Shown: positions 47,337 through 58,731 of the stretch, piece by piece
Numbering within the stretch: the stretch's first letter is position 1
How the letters are laid out: every line of letters begins with the position of its first letter
Assembly (NCBI RefSeq): GCF_014066305.1
Contig: NW_023501085.1
Location: 350,001 to 414,000 of the forward strand
Reading direction: 5' to 3'
Origin: Letharia columbiana
Lineage: Eukaryota > Ascomycota > Lecanoromycetes > Lecanorales > Parmeliaceae
Length of the DNA stretch: 64,000 nucleotides
Notes under the pieces: generated by a model
What the model was told of the DNA's origin: nothing
Database searches by the model: none
What the model saw: the letters and a program-made list of their open reading frames with translations, nothing else
Position numbers and translations under genes: made by a program

Positions 47337-48094
47337 CTAGCGCTTTCCTTTGCTGATGTCCTTCAGAATGGTTGCGTACTCTATTTCGTCATCCCGGTTG
47401 GCTTGTACTTCGGCTGCGATACCGTTGAGCGCGTTCTTGAGGGATTCCTTTGATGATGCGTAGGTCATTCTTGGCTGCAAGATTCCCAAAATTCAGCTTT
47501 ATGTCAATGAGCACAGCGTAAATGACAATCTTACGAAGACCAATGTTCCCTCATCTGGGCTCCACGAAATGAAGACAATCTTGTTCCTATCCCTTTGTCA
47601 GCCTCATCTTCCCGCCCAGGTTCCTTCTATTAAGAAGTCACAGCATACCTCGTTCCCTCACCCCCCTCCAACTCATACTGAAAGTCATAAACGGCATATC
47701 TGGGTCCCTTGCCCTCCTTCCCCTTATGCCCCGCCTTTGCATTCATCAGCTTGCTCTGGAACGTCTCCCAGTCAGGATCAGAGCTCGAGTCCTCGACGAC
47801 AATCTCCTTGTAGTCATCGGACAGCTTGTAGATGATGTATTTGACCGATTTGCCTAGCTTGAGCTCATTGAACTTAGATATGCACTCGGGCGAGACGGAG
47901 ACTCTAGTGGACGCTGTGGTGTTAGCGGAACGAGTTGAACTAGGGTAAAGCCGCGTTTCTTCGGTTTTTCTGCATCATAAGGGAAGTAAGGCAGGTGGGA
48001 ATGGGGGAGGGGTACCCGGATTTACTCTATGAAACGGTTAGCACGTCCTTTTGTGTCGCTGGCGGAGGAGGCACGCGAAGGGCAAGCTTACCAT
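47337..48094 (-). CDS. COF1: Cofilin (ADF/cofilin family)
   Basis: Actin-severing and depolymerising protein of actin patches. Five exons (48,094-48,092, 48,026-48,016, 47,903-47,649, 47,586-47,535, 47,474-47,337) give 152 aa. The start MSKSGVSVSPECISKFNELK is assembled from a 3-base exon (ATG only), an 11-base exon and the third exon. The family core is IIYKLSDDYKEIVVE, GPRYAVYDFQYELEGGEGTR and NKIVFISWSPDEG. The actin-binding helix is MTYASSKESLKNALNGIAAE, and it ends YATILKDISKGKR. A 16-residue Lys/Gly-rich insert (KLMNAKAGHKGKEGKG) precedes RYAVYDF. All introns are GT..AG. The acceptor CCACTAG of exon 3 was chosen because it alone keeps the cofilin frame. Confidence 0.9.
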
Positions 48095-48729
48095 GATTTC
48101 GCAGGGTCGAGAAGACCAAGAGAGTGAAGATAGATAGGATGGTTAGAAAGCTGTATATCCAGCACGGCGTCAGCGTCAGCTTGAGTCAACTTGGCAGCCT
48201 GGCACCTGGCACAAGGGCGTGCAGGTGGGGTGGGGAAGGATGAGATGGAAGGCACAGAAGCTGATTGGCATACCAAATAATAGCAGCTTACAATATTGTG
48301 GGCGGTGCTTTGGTAGCTGGTTGTTGTGTAGAAAGGAAGTAGAGTACCTAAGACAATCCTTGCCGTTGCGGTAGTGGGGAGCAACATTGTTGTCGCTTGG
48401 CGGCTGGTGGGGCGAACCTTTGCTAGCGCCCTTTCCTCGAGTGTACTCCAAGGATTGAACGACGCTGAAAGAAATCTAGTGGTGACTGATGAACGCTGAG
48501 GTACTGAATGTTTTGAGTTTTTGTATTATGATCCAAGCTATGGACACTTTGTACATTTGTATCTTACATGAAATCGACCGCTTTTGCTATGCTATCAGGC
48601 AGGGTGCGAAAGTAACCTGAGTGGAGAGACCCAAGGGGGGTGCGATAACGACACTTGCCGAGAATCAAAGTCATGTCCAGTACGCCGGCTGTGGATATCG
48701 ACGAAGAGAAGCAGAGACGGCATGTCCGC
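48095..48729. other. Intergenic region between cofilin and HSP60
   Basis: Cofilin promoter and 5' UTR plus HSP60 3' region. ORFs of 60-114 codons on both strands have no recognisable family. No regulatory motif is claimed. Confidence 0.4.
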
Positions 48730-50700
48730 TTAAAACATGCCTCCACCGCCCATGCCACCCATTCCTCCCATGCCTCCGCCTCCCATACCACCACCTGGCG
48801 GCCCCTTCTCTTCTGGCGCCTCAGTGATGGCGACCTCCGTGGTACCAAGCAGCGAAGCGACGCCACTAGCATCAACGAGAGCAGTGCGGACGACCTTAAA
48901 TGGATCAACTATACCGGAAGCGATCATGTCAACATATTCGCCCTTTGCGCTGTCAAAGCCCTTGTTAAAATCTGATCCGAATTCATCCATAAGCTTGCCA
49001 ACGACAACGCTACCTTCAGTACCAGCGTTCTCGACAATTGTCCGTGCTGGGCGAGTGATGGCGCTCTTGATGATACTGACACCCAGCTGTTGATCAAAGT
49101 TGGTGGGCTTGACGGAGCCTAGCGCATTGGCGGCAGCTTTCAAGAGTGCAGTCCCTCCACCTGGTAGGATACCTTCCTCTACGGCTGCACGGGTCGCGTT
49201 CAAAGCATCAACAACGCGGTCCTTCTTCTCTCCAACTTCAATTTCGGAAGCACCTCCAACCTTGATCACAGCCACGCCTCCGGACAGCTTAGCCAGGCGC
49301 TCTTGTAGCTTCTCCTTCTCGTAGTCTGACGTTGATGGATCATTCATGACGCCGCGAATCTGCTCGCATCTCTGCGCTATTGCGTCTTTGCTGCCCTCGC
49401 CGTTGAGTATGATGGTGTCCTCTTTCGTAATCGTGATCGAGCCAGTTGATCCAAGCATATCCGGCGTAGCTTTCTCCAATTTGATGTCAAGCTCGTCCGT
49501 GAACACAGTGGCGTTGGTGAGAATGCCGAGATCGCCCAGAATGGATTTGCGATTGTCACCAAAACCAGGAGCCTTGACAGCGGCAACTTGTAGCTGACCA
49601 CGTAGCTTGTTGAGGATACAGACTGCCAAAGCTTCTCCATCGATGTCCTCAGCAATGATGACGAGTGGGCGACGCATCTGAGTGGAGGCTTCGAGCGCGG
49701 GTATTATGTCCTGGACTGCGGATATCTTCTTCTCTGACAGAAGGATCAAGGGCTTCTCGAATTCAACCTTTTGGGACTTGGTATCGGTGATGAAGTATGC
49801 GGAGGTGAAGCCACGGTCGAATCTCATACCCTCAGTGACCTCAAGCTCGTCCTCGATCGTCTTTCCCTCTTTGACAGTGATAACGCCCTCCTTGCCAACC
49901 TTCTCCATAGCATTTGAGATAAGCTTTCCCACATGGGTATCACCGTTTGCTGAGATGGTGGCCACCTGAGCAATCTCTTCGCCAGTGGTGATATCGCGCT
50001 TGTTGTTCTGTAGATATTGCACCACTGCTTCGACAGCGGCTTGTGTACCTCTCCTCAAATCCATAGGATTGCATCCGGCAGCGACGTTCTTGACGGTCTC
50101 AGAGAAGATGGCGCGAGCGAGGACAGTGGCGGTTGTGGTACCATCACCAGCTACCTCGTTTGTTTTCGAGGCAACATCTTGTAAGAGACGGGCACCAAGG
50201 TTTTCGAACTTGTCCTGTAGAGTGATCGCTTTAGCGACGGTCACACCATCTATAAGCTGATCTTTAGCATGGGCATCTTTTCTCTAATGGTCTTTTGAGC
50301 GGCACCTTTGGTGATCTTCGGAGAGCCATAGCTCGATTCGATCAAGACATTTCGTCCTTTGGGTCCTAGTGTGGTTGCTACAGCTTTGGAGAGTGTCTCA
50401 ACGCCCTTCAGTAGGGCCGCCCTCCCGTCGACGCCGAATTTAAGGTCCTACACAGCGCAGCGTTAGTGATTGAATAGCTTGATCGACGTTGCTAACGATC
50501 CTAAGGGACGATTTGAGGATCGATAGCAGGCGAGCTAGAGGAGCAAGCAAGACAGTCGCGCGTACCTTATGAGCGAATCTCTGCTGCTGAAAGTTGAGGG
50601 CGGTAGCAGCGGCCGGCCGTGATCTTGAAAGTGTGCTGGAGTATGGGGAGACTGATGGCAGGAGCGAAGCTCGCCCTCTTGAGCTGAGAGCTCGCTGCAT
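48730..50700 (-). CDS. HSP60: Mitochondrial chaperonin Hsp60
   Basis: GroEL-type chaperonin of the mitochondrial matrix. Three exons (50,700-50,566, 50,447-50,306, 50,249-48,730) give 598 aa. The first exon encodes a Ser/Arg/Ala-rich, acid-poor presequence ([19 protein letters not shown]) ending QQQRFAHK before the mature start [15 protein letters not shown]. Signatures include [14 protein letters not shown], the ATP-site [14 protein letters not shown] (about 125-138), [12 protein letters not shown], the chaperonin signature [12 protein letters not shown] (about 447-458) and the Gly-Met-rich tail ending GGGGMF. An earlier in-frame ATG at 50,730 would only lengthen the presequence. GT..AG introns are 56 and 118 bp. 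Confidence 0.97.
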
Positions 50701-50779
50701 ATTTTCGATAGAGCTTGATCCTCGGGGCAAAGAAAGAGGACTGATGGATCTGTTGTAGACAGGACTAAGGTACCTTATA

Positions 50780-53700
50780 GAATGAGCAGTGGAAATGCAA
50801 AACTAAGTATTGAACCAGCGAGCATCAAAAATATTTCTGGATGATTCTTCGACTAGTCCTAAAAGCGTAAAAGTTGCCGAGTACCCCTGTCGTTTGGATA
50901 TAGGGTTTTTCCGGAGTCCGGTTTACTCTTAACGTCTGTTCACTCCCTTCTCTCAATACTACTGCTGCTTCTTACTGATGGTTGTGCTCCTGTGATTGTC
51001 AGTGCCCTTCAGAACTGTTTATGTGTGCTTCTAAGTTTCTTCGCCGCACTGACTGGATCCAGACTGTCAGGATCAAAAAGGGAAAGGCTGAGAAGAATGA
51101 AGGTGAGTGTGCAGAAAGCAGAGAATCATCACTACAATCCCACTCAATGAAGGCAATGGAGCTTGGTATAGTGTGAGCATTGAGACCCTATTCCAGTGCG
51201 AGATCCGATGTTGCTGTCAAAGGAGAAGTGTACAGTAAGCCAATCAGTATAAATTGCATTGCCTTTCGCATCTCTTAGAGAAGACATTTTTCTATGCGCA
51301 AAGATATTCTGCAATCCACAAGGAATACTGTGATGGTTGTGTTATTGGTCGTCATCCCTTGAGATGCGGGAGATGTTTGCAGACCCTTCCCAAACCCCCC
51401 ACTCCCTACCTGCATGACAACGTGAACGTGCCAATCAGAGAATAACGGAATTTTCCATCAGCACCAGAGCGGCAGTAAACAGCTATCACCTGATTCTGAC
51501 TATCCCCCACTCCCAGCTTGCATATGAAAGTGAAGACACAATTTTCAAAGTGACAGACCTTTCCAAGTCACTAGAGAGGGAGTGCAGACGGCTCTGAAGA
51601 TTTGACCTTCCCCAGCCCCAGATTGCATGAAAATATAGAATCCCCCACCAAACCGTGACAGAGGGTTTTTTGAGCCACTAAAATGGCAGTGGAGATGCCT
51701 GTCGAATACTCATCATTCCTACTGCTAGCTTGCACAAGAATTTGAGGATATCAACGGCGTATTAATAGTATCTCGCCAAGCCACTGAGGAGGCAGTAACG
51801 ATGGTTCCCGGTGCCGGAACCTAGAGCTGTCAATCCGAGAGTTGGGGAACCTCTCCGAGCGACTGGAGACACGGTGCAGATAGATAGCTAGGCCAGAGCA
51901 CGAGGCTGCCAATCGAAGAGCGATGAATCCTCTAACCTGTTGGGGAGAAGGAGAGGGTGGTGGCCGTTCCGAAAACATGGAACTGCCGATGGGGGTGTGA
52001 CAGAACCTTTGGAGGAGAAGGTAAGGGTGGCGTTCGGGGCAACAGCGTGAAGCTGCCGATTCGGAAGTGATGGAATCCCTCCGGAACTAGAAAGAAAGTG
52101 ACTTCTGCTGCCGCGTGACGCATGACCCCCGCAGTGATGTGTTGTCTTCGAGTGACTGCTCTCTGTGAAGCTCGCCTCCCGGCTGACTTGACATCTTCCC
52201 TTACTTAAGCTCCTTCTCGACAGACCACCCAACATTCCTACTCAACAACTTCCAACATCCAGGATGAGGCCTTCGTGCAAGCCATATCCTTTTATGATAA
52301 ACATGTCTGTCTTCATAGTCCTGTATAGGATCTCGCCAGGCCTTATTAGAGTTGGACAAAGGACATCCAGCTGAACGGTTCTGAAACGCTGCCGACGATC
52401 TTCCTCAACAACTCCGGTTTCCAGAATAAAGCTTTCATGTGAGCCAGATTCTTTTATGATGACTATGTCAGTATTTGTGACCCTGTGTAGGAGCTTGTCG
52501 AGCCTGCCAGAGCTGGACAAAGGACATCCCGTTGAACGGTACTCAACACGCCCACGGTCTTCCTCAACGATTTTGAACACCCGGGGACTGCCTTCTTTGC
52601 ACGCTCAACATATTGACTTTAATCATTTTAAAGGACATCCTATTGAACGGCTCTCAACATACCCACGATCTTCCTCGACATTTTCGAACACCCTGCGGTT
52701 ACCTTCTGAACACGCTCAACGTATCGACATTGATTATACTAGCCTTCGTGATTCTATGTCTGATCTCGTATCGCTTGGTCACCGCTGCGGGAACAGAATT
52801 ACCTTTGATACTTGTCGTTCTTCTATTTGCAACGACATCAAACCCACAAGAAAAGCAGAAAAATATTATATAGCACTTACAAGGGTCTGGAAGAACATAC
52901 CACGTATATAGCTGGCTTCGTCTTGTTCCGTCGTCGTGGGAACTACATGCCGAGATCCTTCCCACCTTTTCACGCACATCTATTCTTGTGGCCTTCTTCT
53001 CGACATCGACCGTCATCATCCACATCATGAGTTTCCATCCCTCGGAACATGGGTACAGCAGGCCTTGAACCTGGGTCCTCTGCCAAAGCGAGGAGGGCGA
53101 CGTGAAATGGAATCGTATCAACTCTGATGCGGTTTAGGAAAACACGTCAAAAGGAGAACATCACCCGCGAAACAAAGAAACACGCTCGAGCAACCAAGAC
53201 TCATGCCTCATTCGACAGTCGCGCTCACGATCAGCATCCCCTACAAATCCACATTCTTTGCTCGACGATCAACAGCGATCCGTACCTGATCTCAGCGGGT
53301 TCTACTCATGAGGTCCAAGTCTTCTACGAGCACCAAGTCAGCAAGGGTCTCTCCGGAAAAGAGTGCTGTCATCGATATGCAGGTCCTACATGATGACCTC
53401 GGCCCCGATCCATACCTTTTGCGTCGACGCATCATTTCACGTCTGTGCAACAACGCGACGAAGGCACTGCTGATCTGTATGACAGGCTCGCCGTCTGAAC
53501 ACAGGCGCCGCGCGCTGAGATCTCAAGACCAGACATGGAGCTGGACTTGGCTCTGTTGTCATCGAAGTGGAACTTTTTCATATGTACAGGTACACGTCAG
53601 CTGGAGTCGTGGTTGAGGAAGATTTCACAGCGAGCGTACCTAAATAAATAAATATATAGCATGTTGCTCCTCCAGACACCATCGTCGCATGTGGCTGGCA

Positions 53701-54178
53701 TCACTTGGCATGGGTAAGTCCGCTCCTAGCCATGTTAGCCAAGAAGGAAACTGATTTCTTCTGTTGATCAAATTTTTCTGAAGCTTCTATTGCGCAGTAC
53801 ATTGGGTGGCAGAAGTTTGTGAAACATGCATGCATTTGGTTTGGTTCATCTAGCTAATCTATCTTCTCAGCAGGACAAGGACCCTCCGGACACGAACGAG
53901 CTAGGTCGAACGAGCCATCGAGTACCTCAGAAGGCCGAAGATAACAATGTCGTCGGTCATCTGCAAGAGTGGGAAACATGATTGACCTATGAGGTCGTGC
54001 TGGGGGGAAAAATTCGAACTTCGTTCATTTTCGAGTCATGCGCCTATTAGCTCGTGCAATGTCCTCCTTTTCAGTCGAGGATCCGCCAATCTCACTGGCT
54101 AGGAAAAGAAGGGTTAAAAAGAAGCAGCATCCACCAGCCACTGCGTCCATTGCCAGCTCTAGCAAATGGAGACGGAGC
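50780..54178. other. 3.4-kb interval without convincing gene; decayed repeats
   Basis: ORFs are short and overlap on both strands. 51,470-52,140 shows a loose recurring pattern of about 80-100 bp (GAGCGACTGGAGA, GCTGCCGATTCGG, GTGATGGAATCC and variants), like a worn-out tandem array. 52,250-52,740 holds a clearer repeat listed separately. 53,100-54,178 shows nothing recognisable. Confidence 0.45.
52360..52740. repeat. Degenerate tandem repeat, period 111 bp in the clearest copies
   Basis: Units begin AAAGGACATCC..TTGAACGG. The two best copies start at 52,519 and 52,630, exactly 111 bp (37 codons) apart. They lie in one plus-strand frame (KGHPVERYSTRPRSSST and KGHPIERLSTYPRSSST) of a 151-codon ORF at 52,456-52,911. 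An older copy starts near 52,362. The frame-preserving period hints at former coding sequence, but no gene is called. Confidence 0.65.
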
Positions 54179-56359
54179 TCAGTTGCCATAAGGGTCGTTT
54201 CCGAAGATGCCATCACCGACGAAGTTACCATCGAAGTGACCCACATTGAAGAGTCCCGCGGCGCCATCGTTTGCGGAGAAGTCAGTGCTGGTATCGTCAA
54301 AGGATCCGAGATCAAAATGGCCATTGCTAAAGTATCCCGTGCCGACATCCACTCCAGCTGATGTACCGGCTGGAGTCTGGTTGACCGATGTACCGTTGGA
54401 TGCTCCCGCTGAGCTATAATTGCTGGGCCACGATGTTTGAATGGCATAGGGAATATTCTGGGAGTGGCTGTGACCATTGGAGAGATGAAGACCGCCAACT
54501 CTGTTGCCGAAGGATGCGTTGGAAGATGCACCATAGCCATTGCCGGTCTGGTAAGCAAAAGCATCCGGCTGAACGATGCCATTGGACATTGCGCCATTTC
54601 CAAACGAATCGGTATCGACACCTCCGTTGTTGTCGAAGGCTCCAATGAATCCACTATTCATGTCTCCGAAACCGCCAGCGCTCTGTGGGTTGAAGTTGGT
54701 GGAGATCTGGTCCAAGGCAAAGTTCCCCCCATCGCTGCTCCCGAACCCTTCGGACTGCTCCATTCCCTGAGTCTGACCCAATCCATCATTCTCGAACATA
54801 CCAGCGGATGCTTGGAAGACTGAAGGATCGTTGTAGTCGTTGTTGTAGGCATCTACAAAAGCCTGACGACCTTGGTACGAATCTCCGTTGGATGGCATGA
54901 CCTGTGGCCTACCGTGGTACAAGTTATTGTACATGCCAATGTGATTTGTTGTGCCGGATGCTGGTTCCATTTGAGCTGCAGCAAGATCCTCGAAGCTTTG
55001 GTTGTAAGGAGAATTGGAGAATTCGTGATCCATGTCCTGGTTGCTGAAGACACGAGAACCGTCGGCATAATTCTCGACTCTACCGCCTACCACTTCGTCA
55101 TCGCTCCCCTCATCGATCTCGTCATCGCTCATGTCGCCTGTATCCTCCTTCTTGATGGCTCCTACCGCGCTTGTCTTGTAAGGAGTCGTTGGCAGAGATA
55201 CTACCAAGCTATTCTTCTTGTAGGGAGTCTTCTTTCCAGTCTCGGGATGGCTGACGTAGTCATCCTCGAGAGCCAGCCAAGGGGCGCCAGCGGCGACAAT
55301 GTCATCCTTGGTATCATCTTCGACATCGCTGTAGTCGTCAATGGGTTTGCCATTGATGTCAGTTGTTCCGTACGCAGAAAGGTCGCGAGAAGAGGACTTG
55401 GAGCTCTGATGCTTGCGCTTGGGAGCTCTGGGAGGAGTATCCTCCTCTTCGTCACTATCCTCCGTTTTCATCTTACGTCGCATCGGACCCTTGGTATCAG
55501 ACTTGGCACGCTTAGCACGAGGCTTTCCGTATTCCTCGTCCGAGTCTTCGATGTTCCAAGAACCCTCTTCCTCCTCGGATTCATCGGAGCCGGGAGCAGC
55601 TTTCTTTCCCGCCATCTTTGGCTTCGCGGGAGTAGACTTGGTTGAGTTTGGAATGGGTTGCGCGTTGCCGTTCTTGGTCGGAGTAGCCTTCGCCTTCGAG
55701 CCACTTGAGGCAGAGGTCGAAATTCGGGAACTACCGCCTCCACGTCTCAATGGAGGTGGGACAGAGAGGCCTTGGGTGACCATGCGGATGCGAAGCTTGG
55801 CCAAGTGTTGTATCACAGCACCTCCGGTGATCCCTTCTCCCATAATGCTGCCAATCCCGGTCCATGGTACGGCGAGGCCTGCAAGGTTGCATTGGTACTG
55901 CATGGCCAAGAGCAGCTTCTTGTCCATCTCATCTGCGATGGTGTCAGCAAGGCGTCATGCAGAACGAGAAATGATGATGAAATGAGAGAGACGGAGCAAA
56001 GCGGGAGAGTTGCACAATGTTGGACTAGCAAAGTCTTCGCAGCAATGATGCGCTCTGCTTTGAGAGGGTGTTGAGATGGAGACACATCAAAAGTTTTGTG
56101 GCCGCCCAAAGGTCCCAGTGGGAGTTACTGGAGGACACCGAAGAAGAAGTGCATTTCGAACAAGTACCTCATGGATTGAGGGATGAGCTCACTAGGCACA
56201 ACCCCTTGAATTCAAATGTGTTGGTGCAAGTGTTCGGTTGAGGATGCCAAGGAACCCTTGGCGGGCAAGCGCAAATCAGCAAAACAAAAAGAAAGATCAC
56301 GTACCATTCCAGCGCACCAGGTGACGCTTCTCAGGTCGTGCAGCATGTTGCCTAGCCAT
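54179..56359 (-). CDS. Myb/SANT-like domain protein with acidic and Gly/Asn-rich tail (602 aa or longer)
   Basis: Exon 2 (55,932-54,179) joins exon 1 (56,359-56,305) at a phase-1 intron. The N-terminal module is LVRWNDEMDKKLLLAMQYQC, VPWTGIGSIMG, then GGAVIQHLAKLRIRMVTQGL. This has the Trp, acidic patch, W..IG and final basic helix expected of a Myb/SANT-like fold. It is followed by Lys-rich nuclear-localisation-type stretches (KPRAKRAKSDTKGPMRRKMK), acidic Ser/Glu tracts, and a 300-residue Gly/Asn/Ser/Asp-rich tail of low complexity. The frame stays open upstream of ATG 56,359 to about 56,510 (Pro/Thr-rich, ending KKTKKTRK), so the true start may be in another upstream exon. It is the first of four related genes in a row on this strand. 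Probable nuclear DNA-binding protein; function unknown. Confidence 0.75.
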
Positions 56360-57939
56360 CTTTCTGGTCTTCTTGGTCTTCTTGGTGCTATCGCTGACGA
56401 TAGTTGCTGGGGAGTTGGTGGCTGAGGTAGCAGGAGTTGATGCTGGGGTATTGTTGGGGGTAGGCGGAACCTTCTTCGGGGTAGCTGGAAGAGTGTCGGA
56501 AGTTGCCTGAGGATGCAGCAGAAGTCAGTAGGGGTCGGCCGTTAATGACTATCGAGGGTGCAAACAGCTTGGGGCGAGACACCAGTGCCGTGAAGGCGCT
56601 GTTGGTGGTAGCGGATGCTACCAAGCTGCTCACGGCTCGGCAGTTGCATGATGGAGGATGGGTCTGTGTTGTGCAGGATGCGACGATAGTGGGAACGATG
56701 CAAGAGCTTCGTTGAAGGTGTGGAAGCGACGCTAACGGTGTAGCAATGCAAATGTGTTCGGGTGGATATGTTGTGGTAGGGTAGGAAGTTTGTGGAAGGG
56801 GTAGTAACCAGCGGAAGCTTGACAACAACAGCTTCTGCCCAGCAACTAGCGCCCTTTGAAGACGCCAGCTCCAGCACCAGAGGTCTTCTCCGTTTCTGGT
56901 GAGGTTTGGGCTCCCGATGCCGACGCTGGATGTCTACTCCAATACCAGTGGACTTGGGTCATCAATGCCAAAGCTGGACATCTTCTCCAACACCAGTGAA
57001 GAATGAGCGCCGGCACTGGACGTCTTCTCCTATACCAGTGATGTTGGGGTCAAGGGCACCTGCTCTGCAGCATCTGGGATCGAATGTTCTGTCATACACG
57101 TACCTGGTGAGTATTTCGATTGCTGTGATAGCTGGAGCAGTTGGTGGATATGATGCAATGATGTAGCAAGACTTGGAAGATGTTCCAAAGCAATGGTCTT
57201 GCTGAAGGTATGTGTCGTGATGAGGGAGGTGTAGGTCCGAAGATGGAGGGGATTAAATACTCCTCGAGGCCTTCGATCACTTCCTCAAAAGTATCCCAGT
57301 GTCAGGTGAAGTGGTTCTCGTCTTCTTGTTGGGCAGGAGTACTTCATCCGTGGGTCTTAGCCCTCGAATTCATTGGTCGAATTCTCACCGACTTCTACGA
57401 TTTACGGTTCACGGCCCGCTAGATTCACAAAGACGGGCCTTGGCATCGAGGTGACAGCTGGGAAGTGATCGGCAGTGACGGGGATCGAGCTGGGGCAAGG
57501 GTGAATGGGCCTCTGTAAACGGGTGCAGGATGAAGAGTAAGCTTTCGAGTTGACGGCTTAGTGTGAAGAGGGTGTCTAATGTGAATAGGGGCCCGCAACA
57601 TAGTGACATACATCCGCCTACGAAAATTGAGGAGAGAATGTATTTTCTTACTTGGATCTGTCTGTATCGGAATACAGATGTGGGGGGTTGGAGGGCGCTG
57701 TCAAATGTCATTGGGAAGTGGGGGGAAGGTAGACCTGGAGGGAAGAGTTTGCTGTTTGTAGGTAGAGGGAGATGCAAAAATGGAGAATTTTCCATTCAGC
57801 TATCAGCAGCGGCATCTGAGCTATCCATCTCCCCTTATCTCAAGCAGCGAACGTAACAAAACACACAGCATGGCCTTAGGCCCATCGAACATGTCAAGCA
57901 GCAACCCATTCCTCTCGGCCTGACGTGTATCGATGGTAT
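56360..57939. other. Spacer with possible 5' exon and minisatellite
   Basis: 56,388-56,828 contains a minus-strand Ser/Pro/Thr-rich ORF in a different frame from the downstream gene; its status is unclear. 56,870-57,045 has four imperfect copies of a GCTGGACATCTTCTCCAA.ACCAGTG-type unit. Nothing else was recognised to 57,939. Confidence 0.45.
56870..57045. repeat. Degenerate minisatellite, about four copies
   Basis: The motif GCTGGACATCTTCTCCAAC followed by ACCAGTG recurs with spacing of roughly 45-55 bp. Confidence 0.6.
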
Positions 57940-58731
57940 TCAGGCGGTGATCTCCGCGTCGAGCCCCGCCTGAGCCAGGTCCGCAAGCTCAGATCCAACA
58001 ACAGACCCCTCGCCGACATCACTGGAACCGTTGACAGCATCCTCGTACTTGCGCTTCTTGGAGGTGGGTGTCTCGTATTCATCATCGCTATCGGTTTCCA
58101 TCTTGACAGGCACGTTCTCTGTTGAAGAGTTAACCAAAAACAAGTGGAGAAGCGATGGGATCTATACCAGCATCATCGACGTTGCCAGCAGCTTTACCCT
58201 TCTTCCCTTTGGCTCCAGCAGCAGGCTTGCGGGTCTTCTTTACTCCAGCAGGAGTAGCAGCTGCCTTGCGCGAAGCTTTGACGGGAGTGGTAGTTGTGGC
58301 TTTGCCGGGAGTGGTGGGATCAACGTCGGCCTGAGCGATCTTGCGCAGCTTCTTCAAGTGCTCCTGGACAGCGCGGGGAGTGCAGGTGACTTCATCGGTA
58401 GTCAACTGGAGAGATGTTAGGCCCGAGATCTTGAGATGGTGAATTTGATTGGGTACTTGCCTGTTGGGCGACGGCTTCAAAGTCGGGCTTCACATCGGAG
58501 ACCTTGAGAATGGCAAGGAGGAGTTTGGCGTCGGCCTCGCCTGTGAGAGTGGGTGGTTAGCGTCATAGTGAACGAAAAGTTGAGAGGCTGAGGCAGGTTC
58601 AGTGATATAGGGTGCGGGTATGGCCAGGTGCTGAGGAGGCTGGACGCTGAAGCTCCATGTACTTGTTCGGAGGCAGTGAGAGGTAGAGAAGCTCACTCAC
58701 CGTTCCAGGTCATCGTCTGCTTTCCAGACAT
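57940..58731 (-). CDS. Small Myb/SANT-like domain protein (175 aa)
   Basis: Four exons (58,731-58,701, 58,540-58,461, 58,405-58,168, 58,118-57,940). The N-terminal module MTWNGEADAKLLLAILKVS, PDFEAVAQQL, then CTPRAVQEHLKKLRKIAQ parallels the larger neighbour (W.(D/G)E.D.KLLLA...A....L.KLR). An Ala/Lys/Pro-rich basic linker follows (KKTRKPAAGAKGKKGKA), then an acidic tail with a second basic patch (TSKKRKYED). Intron 2 (58,460-58,406) begins with GC rather than GT (GCAAGT), the only reading that keeps the module intact. Likely a small nuclear DNA-binding protein; role unknown. Confidence 0.8.

Noticed and set aside
54872..55645. 257-codon plus-strand ORF
   Set aside because: It lies antisense to the conserved-frame exon of the large Myb-like gene and has no domain.
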